NCBI RefSeq assembly: GCF_015627175.1
Contig: NZ_VTDQ01000008.1
Span: 25,064 to 89,063, forward strand
From: Acinetobacter pollinis
GTDB lineage: Bacteria > Pseudomonadota > Gammaproteobacteria > Pseudomonadales > Moraxellaceae
Length of the DNA stretch: 64,000 bases
Direction of reading: 5' to 3'
The translations under genes and the position numbers were made by a program. The notes beneath the pieces were generated by a model, which was not told where the DNA came from, searched no databases, and was given only the letters and a program-made list of their open reading frames with translations. Within the stretch, counting starts at the first letter, position 1, and every line of letters starts with the position of its first letter. Shown here piece after piece: positions 36,113 through 45,036 of this stretch.

Positions 36113-37979
36113 TTCTTTTCACCTTAAGTGAACCAAAACTTACAGCTGATTGTTGAGCACTATGTTGGTGGGGAGTTGTTGTGAGTTCTTCATTACTAGG
36201 GGGAGAAGTTAACTCGGACTCCAGTCGTGTAAGCTGTTTAGGTAACTCAATTTTGAATTGTTTCAGTTTTGGTTTTTTACGGACAAGATCCTTTTGTATA
36301 TCTTCCATAAGCTGATACAGATTATAAAGATCTGCGTGTTTCCCCAGTCTTTGTCTATCGGATTCAGACATCAGTTTTTTACGCTTCTGAACTTCTAGGT
36401 GAACACTGCGAGATAGGTTATACGTGTATTCAGGCTGAGTAGAGTCTGCTTGAATGACAAGATCCTTTTTATCTGGGTGTATGATATAAACTTTACTTAG
36501 GTCTAAATCATCAACAAGTACAGTAACTTTTTTGATGCCGTCAGCTTTCAATGTGGTGAGTGCATGTGAAAAGTAGCTAAGTCCATCAATAATCACTTGC
36601 CCATGATTGATATTTCGGTCAGTAGGTCTTCGACAAATAATATCAGCATCGGTCTTAGTTAAAGATGCGGGCTTTGTATGCTCAATAGCATCTTGCCATA
36701 CAATAAGAGGGGCTCGTTTAGTAGTACTATGTATTGTTTGCTGATAAACCATTTTTATCCAAGAGTCGACGTATTCTTTAACCTTGTCTAATGTAAGACT
36801 AGCTTTGCTGGATGAATCATATTGTCCTCGTGCTGTAGGATTGGAGAATGTTGTACCTGGAAGTTTTTGCAGAATACCTTCTGTTAATGTGCTGAAGAAG
36901 CGTTCAATATGAGGTTTGTTGTTTGGCGTACCGATTTGCGATGGTGTGATAGTAATTGAGAGTTGTTTACATACACGTGTTAGAGCATTGTTTTTAAACT
37001 CAACACCATTATCTGGAATGATAATAGACGGAATTCAACCAGGTAGATCTCGATCAGGGCGTGTAATCATGTCTTTGATTAAAGCTAAAGTTGTCAATGC
37101 ACTAGGTGGAAACATACTGATGTAAGTTCCAACAATTGCACGTGTATATGTATCGATGGCACAGGCCAGAAAAGGTCGTCCGAGTATTTGTCCAGTTTCA
37201 GGATCGATGACGATGATATCTAGATAATGGGTGTCGATTTCTACAGTATGTAAAGCAAATGAGGTTGGAGCACTTATACCAGCAGCTTGAAAATATTTGC
37301 GAGCGATACGACTTCCTTTCTTAACACGCATTTCAATATAAGGATCTAATTTTGCAATAGATCGCTGTATGGCTCTAAGGCTAGGTAAATATGTAGTTGG
37401 AATATTTTGTTCATTAAGCTTACATAATACGAAAGCCCTCACATCTTTGCTTGTTCGATGCTCTGGTTGTAGATATATCTCGGAAATAACCTGTTTGATG
37501 ATTTGATAGACTTCCGGTGGGTATCTTAGCGTCTTATTACCTTTACCATGTTCGCTTAGGCTGAGAGCGTTATTGCTACTCATTCGATATTGAAAAATCC
37601 AGCGCGCAACAGTTCTTGCTGATGGTGGAGAGGCATCTTCAATTTCTAATGCAATTTCTTGAATGAGTTCTCGAAGTGGTTCAATAGAAGTGGGGGCTGT
37701 CAGTTTTGCTAGAGCAGTGAGTACATAGCGTTCCTTACGACGAATGGTTGAACAACTGTCTGGATTAATGAATAGCTTTTCTGGAGCGAAGACACATTGA
37801 ATATCTCCAGCTTTATAGCGAGTTTCAAAGGTACTAGCAGAAATGGAAAATGGTTTTCCTCCTGCAATTGATGCATAGCGGATTACACCATAATTAGATG
37901 AGGTGATTTCAAATACATGTTCATGATCAGCAAAAGTGAATCGAAATCCAGGTTGAGGGATGAGTAATGGCTTTTCCAT
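36102..37979 (-). pseudogene. tnsB: tnsB-like DDE transposase with premature TGA
   Basis: Retroviral-integrase-fold transposase, about 625 codons. The ATG at 37979 has a perfect AGGAGG ribosome site. Catalytic residues are all encoded: HTVEIDTHYLDI (first Asp), IIPDNGVEFKN (second Asp) and NNKPHIERFF (Glu). However, an in-frame TGA at 37035-37037 interrupts it in DLPG*IPSIIIPDNG, between the first and second Asp; one base change from GGA would explain it. The frame stays open on both sides. Everything after the stop, including two of the three catalytic residues, is lost unless the stop is read through. Confidence 0.88.
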
Positions 37980-37980
37980 T

Positions 37981-38759
37981 TTAAACCTCCTCACCTGAAT
38001 AATAAGTTTTGTGGCTGATTAATGTGATTAATTCATGAAAAAGTAAGTAGTCACATAATCGGGGATCGAGGTCTGCTTGTTGTAGGGCTTGATATATTTG
38101 CTCGGAATGGCTGAATTTATGAGGCTTCAACGCTTCTGTTGCGAGTTCGAGTTCGTATTTTGTCCAAGAGCATGTATGACCTCGTTGATACCAATGTTGT
38201 AATTGTTGTAGGTCTTTATTTGATGGCAAGCTTTTCTGGTCAATCAGTCGAAATGCAATGTTTAGAGGATGTAGTAAGTTTGCTAACCTAAGAAATCTGT
38301 CTAGATCATTTACAGATAGACTGGAGATATTAGGTTTAATTTCATGAACTTCATATTTGTTATTGATTGTTTGGACTAAGAAATCTGGGTAACAGAATTC
38401 CTTTTTTCCAAGAGCGATTTTGAGAGCTTGGGATCTAAAACATTTAACCTGTGGGTTTTTCTCAAGACAAATAGCATGGCCAATTCAAGACGACTTTCGG
38501 TAGGAATGGAGCCTCCAGATTTTGTGCTGGGGAAAAGTGCAGTTCTTCGTCCATAGCAGCCTTGGTAGATTTTCCTTTGACCATGGATTGTAGAGGCAAG
38601 ATTCGGCTCTGCTTTAAAAGCGTTATTAATTTGATCTAGAATAGATTGATGAGGATTGTGTTTATCATCAAAAGAAAAAGCGTACATGTTGTATTTCCAG
38701 TATGTATAGCCATTCATCCCATTTTTAGGGATGAGTTCATTCTTGCGTAAAAAACGCAA
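37981..38759 (-). pseudogene. tnsA: tnsA-like endonuclease, frameshifted
   Basis: TnsA cuts the 5' ends of Tn7-type elements. The first frame reads GGSIPTESRLELAMLFVL, then loses phase near 38466, and the other frame resumes with EKNPQVKCFRSQALKIALGK, EFCYPDFLV and YEVHEIKPNIS, i.e. the PD-(D/E)xK core with Asp in PDFLV and Lys in EIKP. Restoring one C (GTCCTTGAG) rejoins the frames into a protein of about 260 aa, close to Tn7 TnsA (273 aa). The start is uncertain: TTG 38759, with the frame open upstream to 38789. The stop lies 1 nt before the tnsB ATG. Confidence 0.83.
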
Positions 38760-38762
38760 AAC

Positions 38763-38791
38763 TTGACTGATGGCTCTATACGGAAGATACT
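38763..38791 (+). promoter_or_regulatory. Candidate promoter opposing tnsA
   Basis: TTGACT (38763-38768), a 17-bp spacer and GATACT (38786-38791) on the plus strand, pointing away from tnsA and into the noncoding gap that forms its leader. Confidence 0.5.
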
Positions 38792-38797
38792 AGGATT

Positions 38798-38856
38798 CTC
38801 AAGTCTCTATATCTAACCATATAGAACCAACGGATCCGTAAGGGTCCGTTTTTTAT
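38798..38856 (+). ncRNA. Candidate ~60-nt small RNA antisense to the tnsA leader
   Basis: From a predicted start about 7 nt after the GATACT box, the plus strand encodes two hairpins: TCTATAT-6 nt-ATATAGA (38806-38825), and a 9-bp stem AACGGATCC / GGGTCCGTT with a GTAA tetraloop (38829-38850) followed by T6, a textbook intrinsic terminator. No plus-strand gene lies upstream for over 5 kb, so the terminator has no other obvious client. It sits between the small regulator gene and tnsA, both on the minus strand, so it would pair with their mRNA. A role in limiting transposition, as for RNA-OUT of IS10, is inference. Confidence 0.5.
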
Positions 38857-38948
38857 TTGGATAGAGTTCTATGTCATGGCTTACTTCTCCTTATGTTGTT
38901 GGCTGTTATCTGAGTTAATCAGTAGTTTTGATACATTCTTCTATTTTC

Positions 38949-39221
38949 TTAAAGCTCTTGTTGCGTGATAGCAGCATTACGCTGTTTGACTAACCACTCT
39001 GCGACATCCTTGACTAGTGCATATTTCCCGCGACGGTTTTCAACTGAAAAGACTGGGATCGGTACTGTTTTCCTTGTAAGTGCTTTTCTGAAGGCATCAG
39101 TGGATCGATAGCCTAGAGCCACTCGTAATGCATCATCTGCAATCATCGGGCCATGGCGTTCAAAAAGCTCACGTTCAATGGTTTCTACACTAACTGGGGT
39201 AATGTGTTGCATTCCTGTCAT
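38949..39221 (-). CDS. Small helix-turn-helix protein of the transposon
   Basis: 90 aa, with a likely winged or simple HTH: MIADDALRVALGYRSTDAFRKALTRKT, then VPVFSV-like PIPVFSVENRRGKYALVKDVAEWL. This type occurs in plasmids and mobile elements as a small DNA-binding protein. It is the first minus-strand gene of the transposition cluster, 189 nt before tnsA, and could regulate it or take part in end recognition. The ATG 39221 is used; the one at 39212 is also possible. Confidence 0.65.
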   Translation of the reverse strand: MTGMQHITPVSVETIERELFERHGPMIADDALRVALGYRSTDAFRKALTRKTVPIPVFSVENRRGKYALVKDVAEWLVKQRNAAITQQEL

Positions 39222-39367
39222 GCCATGTCCTGTCTAGTCTAAACAACATCATATATTTTGTTCATTAGAGAGTCCATGAGTTATGAAATAGTAAAACTTT
39301 AATCTTATTTTTTTGTTCATATAACTGATTTTTAATGATAATGTTTTTATTTTTGGATTTTTCGTAG

Positions 39368-40336
39368 ATGATGACGAAAATCAACAAAATGCCTGGTCGA
39401 CCAAGAAGAGATCATATAGATAGCATAAGAGTGTCACTGTGGTATGAGAATCTGAAGCTTAATTTGTCGGCCTCTAATTCTTGTCAACTTGAAAGAATTA
39501 TTGAACCAGAGGCTTTTGGCCAAAGTGTTTATGGTGTTCCTTATCACCACAATAAATGGGTGGTTTATCGTTCAGGCATACATACACCAAAGCCAAATTT
39601 AGTTGCTGCTGCTGAGTTTCATGTTTCTGGTAGCTCTACTATCATTAATAGTGTTTTATGGGAGGTCATAAAGGGGAAGAAAAAGTTAGATTGGATGCTT
39701 AAAGAGGGTATTAGGCAATTATCATGGGATGTTCAGAATGTTCTATATAAAACAAATAAATCTAAGAATTCTAGTGAGTTATTGCCAACTTTAACCAGAA
39801 AAAATCTTTCTCGATTGATACGCTTAGCAAACTTAGATTCTTTGGCAGCACAAATAATTTTTCTTCGAGTCGCTGATAATAGAAATGAACGGACGCTAGC
39901 ACTAAAAATAGGGCGATCGATTTATCAAACGCTTTTAATTATGTGTACATATCTACCATTCTGTTCATCTCGTTTCTGTGCTGAGTTGATAAAATTGATG
40001 CAAGACTATGTCTTTCCACTTGCACATGATGGGGAAAAAGGAATTCATATTCAGTGTGAAAATCAATTTTTTCATGAGGTGAGACAACTGTGTAATTTTC
40101 GGCTTGCTATGGAAGATCGAGGTCAGGTAGGGATGAGTGAAAACGATGGGGTTCAAGCTACCGCTGATTGGTTGAATGGTAAGTTAGGATTTCATTTACA
40201 ATTTGCCTTTTCCGCTCCGATCACTTCTAAAGATGGGCGACTACTTAGCGAGCAACGACTAAAACAATGGGGACAGGAGCAACTGTTAACAGGATGTTCT
40301 GAAAAATTCCCACCTTTTGACCTTTTCTCTGATTAA
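39368..40336 (+). CDS. Hypothetical protein at the transposon right end
   Basis: A 322-aa protein with a basic start (MPGRPRRDHIDSIRVSLWYENL) and a W-Y-G spaced motif (NKWVVYRSGIHTPKPNL...HVSGSSTIINSVLWEVIKGKK). I associate this kind of N-terminus with uncharacterised proteins of proteobacterial mobile elements; the function is unknown. No transmembrane segments. It points toward the right terminus, diverges from the small regulator gene, and is followed by a strong terminator before the end repeats. Two TTTTGTTCAT direct repeats (39256-39265 and 39311-39320) lie in the shared upstream region. Confidence 0.65.
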   Translation: MMTKINKMPGRPRRDHIDSIRVSLWYENLKLNLSASNSCQLERIIEPEAFGQSVYGVPYHHNKWVVYRSGIHTPKPNLVAAAEFHVSGSSTIINSVLWEVIKGKKKLDWMLKEGIRQLSWDVQNVLYKTNKSKNSSELLPTLTRKNLSRLIRLANLDSLAAQIIFLRVADNRNERTLALKIGRSIYQTLLIMCTYLPFCSSRFCAELIKLMQDYVFPLAHDGEKGIHIQCENQFFHEVRQLCNFRLAMEDRGQVGMSENDGVQATADWLNGKLGFHLQFAFSAPITSKDGRLLSEQRLKQWGQEQLLTGCSEKFPPFDLFSD

Positions 40337-40379
40337 AGGTCTTTATCAGGTTCTGAATCATATAATTTATTATTGATAG

Positions 40380-40410
40380 TAAAACAGGCTGCGAATTGCA
40401 GCCTGTTTTA
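40380..40410. terminator. Terminator inside the transposon right end
   Basis: TAAAACAGGCTGC and GCAGCCTGTTTTA form a perfect 13-bp stem with a GAATT loop. It ends the 322-aa gene and can also stop nrdB transcripts entering the element. Confidence 0.88.
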
Positions 40411-40419
40411 CTATGGTGT

Positions 40420-40483
40420 CTATGACAACTTATGTATCGTTCTTTGCCAACTTATGTGTCGCAAATGACAACATATGTGTCGC
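40420..40483. repeat. Right-end transposase-binding repeats (three copies)
   Basis: On the minus strand, copies start at 40482 (CGACACATATGTTGTCATTT), 40461 (CGACACATAAGTTGGCAAAG) and 40439 (CGATACATAAGTTGTCATAG). They are spaced 21-22 bp, about two helical turns, unlike the dispersed left-end copies; this asymmetry is as in Tn7. Confidence 0.85.
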
Positions 40484-40489
40484 GTGACG

Positions 40490-40494
40490 GTAAT
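40490..40494. repeat. Right copy of 5-bp target-site duplication (GTAAT)
   Basis: GTAAT directly follows the right terminus TGACG and matches 19642-19646. It lies 10 bp from the nrdB stop codon. Confidence 0.85.
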
Positions 40495-40504
40495 AATCAA
40501 GCTT

Positions 40505-41785
40505 CTACCAACTAAGCGCACCACCTGTTTGGTAATCAGTTACGCGTGTTTCAAAGAAGTTTTTCTCTTTACGTAAATCCATCATTTCTGACATCCATTG
40601 GAATGGATTGTTCACGCCTTTATATTGTTCAGGTAAACCTAACTGTACAAGGCGACGGTTACAAATGAATTTTAAGTATTCTTCCATCATCGCAGCGTTC
40701 ATGCCTAATACACCACGTGGCATAGTATCGCGTGCATATTCGATTTCTAACATTGTACCTTCAAGAATCATTTGAATAACTTCTTGCTGGAACTCAGCTG
40801 TCCATAGATGTGGGTTTTCGATCTTGATTTGGTTAATCATGTCGATACCGAAGTTCACATGCATCGATTCATCACGCAAGATATATTGGAACTGTTCTGC
40901 AACACCATTCATTTTGTTACGACGACCCATACTCAAAATTTGAGTAAAGCCACAGTAGAAGAATATACCTTCTAACACGCAGTAGAATGCAATAAGGTTA
41001 CGAAGAAGCTGTTGGTCAGTTTCTGGTGTACCTGTTTTAAATGTTGGATCACCAAGCGCTTGCGTATATTTCAGTCCCCATGCTGCTTTACGTGCCACAG
41101 ATGGAACTTCACGATACATGTTAAAGACTTCACCTTCATCCATACCTAAAGATTCGATACAGTATTGGTAGGCATGCGTGTGAATTGCTTCTTCAAAACC
41201 TTGACGCAAAATATACTGGCGGCATTCAGGGTTCGTAATTAAACGATAAATTGCCAATACAAGGTTATTTGCAACTAAAGAGTCTGCTGTAGAGAAAAAA
41301 CCAAGAGAGCGCATAATAATTGTACGTTCATCTTCAGTTAATCCATTTTCAGATTTCCAAAGCGCAATGTCATGGTTCATGTTAACTTCTTGAGGCATCC
41401 AGTGGTTTGCACAGCCATCAAGATATTTTTGCCATGCCCATTCGTACTTGAATGGAACAAGCTGATTTAAGTCGGCACGACAGTTAATCATGGCCTTATC
41501 GTCAACTTGTACACGACCTGCACCCATTTCAAGCTCTTCTAAGCCCGGTGCAATATCTAGATTCTTTAAGGATTCAGTTGCTCGAACCATTGAATCGGTT
41601 GTATGTTCTGAGGTTCTTCCTCTTGTTGCATCGGCGTTAGAATCGTGAGTGTTCGTCTCCGATGGTTGCGGATCAGATACCACTTGTGACTCAGGCGCTT
41701 TTTTCTGTTCGACGGGCGTAGATTTGGACTCTGTAGTCTGTTTTTTCGAATCATCTTCAAAATCGTCCCAACTTAGGATAGACAT
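40505..41785 (-). CDS. nrdB: Class Ia ribonucleotide reductase, beta subunit
   Basis: A 426-aa radical-generating subunit. It houses the di-iron site and the tyrosyl radical; the radical Tyr is inferred in [11 protein letters not shown], four residues after the His ligand, as in E. coli NrdB. Other iron ligands lie in the [10 protein letters not shown] and EGIFFYCGF helices. The first ~85 residues are a polar, low-complexity extension ([17 protein letters not shown] and following), making it longer than E. coli NrdB (376 aa). The C-terminal tail binds NrdA. A Tn7-like element sits 10 bp past its stop. Confidence 0.93.
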   Translation of the reverse strand: MSILSWDDFEDDSKKQTTESKSTPVEQKKAPESQVVSDPQPSETNTHDSNADATRGRTSEHTTDSMVRATESLKNLDIAPGLEELEMGAGRVQVDDKAMINCRADLNQLVPFKYEWAWQKYLDGCANHWMPQEVNMNHDIALWKSENGLTEDERTIIMRSLGFFSTADSLVANNLVLAIYRLITNPECRQYILRQGFEEAIHTHAYQYCIESLGMDEGEVFNMYREVPSVARKAAWGLKYTQALGDPTFKTGTPETDQQLLRNLIAFYCVLEGIFFYCGFTQILSMGRRNKMNGVAEQFQYILRDESMHVNFGIDMINQIKIENPHLWTAEFQQEVIQMILEGTMLEIEYARDTMPRGVLGMNAAMMEEYLKFICNRRLVQLGLPEQYKGVNNPFQWMSEMMDLRKEKNFFETRVTDYQTGGALSW

Positions 41786-41886
41786 AATAGTTCTCTCTTC
41801 GTTGTGTATCTTATATTAGACATCTTACGACGAAGATGTCTCTACTATACGTTTCTTCTGAATAAGCGAAAATAAATTTAAGTAAT

Positions 41887-42015
41887 TTATTTTTGCTTAC
41901 GCTTTTCTTGATAAACCTTATAGATCACGTAAACAATTGGAATGCAGAATATGATGTAGGTTAATACATAAAGGATTAAACCAATTTCATAATTACTCGA
42001 TAAGTGTGCAAACAT
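41887..42015 (-). CDS. 42-aa membrane microprotein between nrdA and nrdB
   Basis: The frame reads MFAHLSSNYE, a hydrophobic segment (IGLILYVLTYIIFCIPIVYV, residues 11-30) and a basic tail ending EKRKQK. It therefore looks like a single-pass protein with a cytoplasmic positive C-terminus. It lies 63 nt after nrdA and 101 nt before nrdB, on the same strand. A weak GGA precedes the ATG. Its function is unknown; operon position alone links it to ribonucleotide reduction. Confidence 0.65.
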   Translation of the reverse strand: MFAHLSSNYEIGLILYVLTYIIFCIPIVYVIYKVYQEKRKQK

Positions 42016-42078
42016 TTTTGATCCGTAAAATATAAGGTATGTCTAGAAGCACATATAGAATGTGCTTCTAAGTTTTAT

Positions 42079-44889
42079 TTATTGGCAAGCTTCGCAATCA
42101 GGATTGTCAATTGAACATGCTTGTGGCACTGGCGCTGCTTGTGAAAAACCTTCTTCAGAAGCAGGTGCTGCTGCTTGAGGTGCAGGTGAAGAAACAGTTG
42201 TTGTTTTCACTGCATTTAATGCACCTGTATTAATCGTTGATTTTTCAGTAGATGTCGCACCTAATGCTCGAAGGTAATATGTTGTTTTTAAACCACGTAA
42301 CCAAGCCATCTTATAGGTAATATCAAGTTTCTTACCATTTGCACCACCAATATAGAGGTTCAATGATTGTGCTTGGTCAATCCATTTTTGGCGACGTGAT
42401 GCAGCATCTACAATCCAACGAGGTTCAACTTCAAAAGCGGTTGCAAACATTGCCTTTAAGTCCTCAGGAATACGAGCAATCTTTTCTACAGAACCTTCAT
42501 AATGCTTAAGATCGTTAACCATAACCACATCCCATAATCCACGTTCTTTTAGTGCACGAACAAGGTATGGGTTGATGATTGTAAACTCACCTGAAAGGTT
42601 AGATTTTACATATAGGTTTTGGAACGTTGGCTCAATTGATTGAGAAACACCACAGATATTCGAAATAGTCGCAGTTGGTGCAATCGCCATCACATTTGAG
42701 TTGCGCATACCATCTTTTTGAACTTTCTGACGTAACGTATCCCAATCTAAACGCTGTGAACGATCTACTTCAAACATTTTTTCAGGACGTGATTTTGCCA
42801 CAAGCTCAAGAGAATCAATTGGTAAAATACCTTGATCCCACAGAGACCCTTTAAATGTTGAATACGTACCGCGTTCTACAGCAAGGTCGCTAGATGCTTG
42901 AATTGCATGGTAGCTAATTACTTCCATAGATTCATCTGCAAATGAAACCGCTTGGTCTGAACCGTATGCCATGCCCATTTCATAAAGTGCATCTTGGAAG
43001 CCCATGATACCCATACCCACAGGGCGGTGCTTCATATTTGAATTTTTTGCTTGAGGTACAGCGTAGTAGTTGATGTCAATAACGTTATCAAGCATACGTA
43101 CAGCGGTCTTAATGGTACGTTCAAGTTTTGCTTGATTGAGTTGACCATTTTCAATGTGACGAACAAGGTTGATTGAACCTAAGTTACATACCGCAATTTC
43201 ATCTTTGCTGGTGTTTAATGTAATTTCTGTACATAAGTTAGATGAATGAACCACGCCAACATGCTGTTGAGGTGAACGTAAGTTACACACATCTTTGAAT
43301 GTAATCCATGGGTGACCTGTTTCAAACAGCATAGATAACATTTTGCGCCATAAGTCTTTTGCACGCACTTTCTTGTGAAGCATATCTGCAGATTTTGCAA
43401 TACTTTCGTAGTGTGCGTAGCGCTCAGCAAATTCAAGGCCTGTAAGGTCGTGTAGGTCTGGCGTTTCTGATGGAGTAAATAGCGTCCATTCACCATCTTC
43501 AATCACACGTTGCATAAATAGGTCAGGTACCCAGTTTGCAGTGTTCATGTCATGTGTACGACGACGGTCATCACCTGTATTCTTACGTAGCTCTAGGAAT
43601 TCTTCGATGTCTAAGTGCCAAGTTTCTAAGTATGCACATACTGCACCTTTACGCTTACCACCTTGGTTTACCGCAACAGCTGTATCGTTGGCAACTTTAA
43701 GGAATGGTACAACACCTTGTGATTTACCATTTGTGCCTTTGATGTATGAGTTTAATGCACGAACAGGTGTCCAGTCATTGCCTAAACCGCCAGCCCACTT
43801 TGAAAGCATCGCATTGTCACGCATTGCACCATAGATGTCATATAGATCGTCATCAATTGTGGTTAAGTAGCAACTAGATAGCTGTGGGCGTAGTGTTCCA
43901 GAGTTGAATAACGTTGGCGTAGAAGCCATGTAGTCAAAGCTAGATAATAGGTTATAGAACTCGATAGCACGCGCTTCACGGTCATCTTCATTGAGTGATA
44001 GACCCATAGCAACACGCATGAAGAATAATTGCGGAAGCTCGAAACGTACACCTTTAGAGTGAATGAAGTAACGGTCAAATAGAGTTTGTAAACCGAGGTA
44101 CGTAAACTGGTTTGAGCGTTCAGGCTGAATTGCTGCTGAAAGTTTTGCAAGATCAAATTTCAGAAGTTCAGGAGAAAGTAAATCTAACTCGATCCCTTTT
44201 TTCAAGAATGCTTCAAGTGCATCTGCTTCAGATGTTGTTACATCTAAGTCTAAAAATGCTAAGCCTGTTTTTACTAATTCGTTACGTAGTAAGCGAGCAG
44301 TCACGTAAGTATAATTTGGTTCTTGTTCGATGCGTGTACGCGTTGCCATAATCATCGTTGTGGCAATATCGCTTTCTTTTACGCCGTTATAAAGATTCTT
44401 AACTGTTTCTTCTACAATGGCTTCAACATCTACACCCTCTAAATCTTCAGCAGCTTTACTAATTTCTGCATGAAGTTCTGCAAGGTTTAAGGGTTGGAGT
44501 TGTCCATTTTTATCTGTAATTTGTAATGTTGGGTGATGGTTTTCGCTGACTTGTTGACGAGCACTTGTACGTTGTTCACGGTAAATTACATAAGCACGTG
44601 CAACTTTTTGCTCGCCTGTACGCATAAGCGCAAGCTCAACTTGGTCTTGAATCTCTTCGATGTGAATTGTGCCGCCTGACGGTAAACGACGTGTAAACGT
44701 ATTCGTTACCATCTCTGTAAGTTCTGTAATACGGTCATGGATACGGCTAGAGTCAGAACTTTGCTGACCTTCAACGGCTAAAAAAGCTTTCCCAATTGCA
44801 ACAGAAATTTTTTCAGCGTCAAAAGGGGCAACATCACCAGTGCGTTTGATCACTTGCAGTTGACCTGGGGTTGATGAGATTACGCTCAT
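42079..44889 (-). CDS. nrdA: Class Ia ribonucleotide reductase, alpha subunit
   Basis: A 936-aa catalytic subunit that reduces ribonucleoside diphosphates. The N-terminal ATP-cone is clear (VIKRTGDVAPFDAEKISVAI); a second cone-like region follows at about 105-200. The active-site cysteines lie in LSSCYLTTI and SNLCTEITL, and the C-terminal shuttle pair in CEACQ at the end. A poly-Ala/Pro linker precedes the tail. The 42-aa gene and nrdB follow on the same strand. The upstream region has a promoter overlapped by NrdR-like boxes. Confidence 0.95.
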   Translation of the reverse strand: MSVISSTPGQLQVIKRTGDVAPFDAEKISVAIGKAFLAVEGQQSSDSSRIHDRITELTEMVTNTFTRRLPSGGTIHIEEIQDQVELALMRTGEQKVARAYVIYREQRTSARQQVSENHHPTLQITDKNGQLQPLNLAELHAEISKAAEDLEGVDVEAIVEETVKNLYNGVKESDIATTMIMATRTRIEQEPNYTYVTARLLRNELVKTGLAFLDLDVTTSEADALEAFLKKGIELDLLSPELLKFDLAKLSAAIQPERSNQFTYLGLQTLFDRYFIHSKGVRFELPQLFFMRVAMGLSLNEDDREARAIEFYNLLSSFDYMASTPTLFNSGTLRPQLSSCYLTTIDDDLYDIYGAMRDNAMLSKWAGGLGNDWTPVRALNSYIKGTNGKSQGVVPFLKVANDTAVAVNQGGKRKGAVCAYLETWHLDIEEFLELRKNTGDDRRRTHDMNTANWVPDLFMQRVIEDGEWTLFTPSETPDLHDLTGLEFAERYAHYESIAKSADMLHKKVRAKDLWRKMLSMLFETGHPWITFKDVCNLRSPQQHVGVVHSSNLCTEITLNTSKDEIAVCNLGSINLVRHIENGQLNQAKLERTIKTAVRMLDNVIDINYYAVPQAKNSNMKHRPVGMGIMGFQDALYEMGMAYGSDQAVSFADESMEVISYHAIQASSDLAVERGTYSTFKGSLWDQGILPIDSLELVAKSRPEKMFEVDRSQRLDWDTLRQKVQKDGMRNSNVMAIAPTATISNICGVSQSIEPTFQNLYVKSNLSGEFTIINPYLVRALKERGLWDVVMVNDLKHYEGSVEKIARIPEDLKAMFATAFEVEPRWIVDAASRRQKWIDQAQSLNLYIGGANGKKLDITYKMAWLRGLKTTYYLRALGATSTEKSTINTGALNAVKTTTVSSPAPQAAAPASEEGFSQAAPVPQACSIDNPDCEACQ

Positions 44890-44971
44890 GTTAGCTTAGC
44901 TCCATTGTCTTCATTGTTATGTTTATGGACCATTTGAATCGGGTGTTCTAACCACGATGTTTGAGGAATAA

Positions 44972-45036
44972 ACACAAGACTTAGTGGTTTAAATTAAAGT
45001 AAGCCACAAGATACGGTAAAAAAAATTGAATATCAA
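44972..45036 (-). promoter_or_regulatory. nrdA promoter with paired NrdR-box-like sites
   Basis: On the minus strand, TTGATA (45031-45036), a 17-bp spacer and TATCTT (45008-45013) form a promoter. Two 16-mers, ACACAAGACTTAGTGG (44972-44987) and CCACAAGATACGGTAA (45004-45019), match the NrdR consensus (ACACnAnATnTnGTGT-like) and start 32 bp apart, the usual three-turn spacing; one covers the -10. The rest of the 455-nt gap (45040-45306) is AT-rich with no gene seen. Confidence 0.65.

Larger units (their letters stand above)
19647..40489. mobile_element. Tn7-like transposon carrying defence genes (20,843 bp)
   Basis: The boundaries are read directly. The left terminus CGTCAGATGACACATA and the reverse complement of the right terminus, CGTCACGCGACACATA, match as inverted repeats, with 5-bp GTAAT duplications outside. 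Inside are four left-end and three right-end copies of a GACACATAAGTTGTCATTT-type repeat, presumably TnsB sites. The genes at the right end are a small regulator, tnsA, tnsB, tnsC and tniQ on the minus strand and an unknown 322-aa gene on the plus strand. The cargo is a short-Argonaute operon, a type I restriction operon with an ATPase/HNH pair, and an exonuclease. The right end lies 10-15 bp from the nrdB stop codon, like Tn7 at glmS. tnsA, tnsB and tnsC are each disrupted, so autonomous movement is unlikely. Confidence 0.92.

Noticed and set aside
37035..37037. Selenocysteine or recoded TGA in tnsB
   Set aside because: No SECIS-like context and no reason for Sec in a DDE transposase; the neighbouring genes are also broken, so a nonsense mutation is simpler.
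42079..44889. Open frames inside nrdA and other large genes on either strand
   Set aside because: They lie entirely within well-identified genes, lack ribosome sites and encode low-complexity or unfamiliar peptides; treated as shadows.
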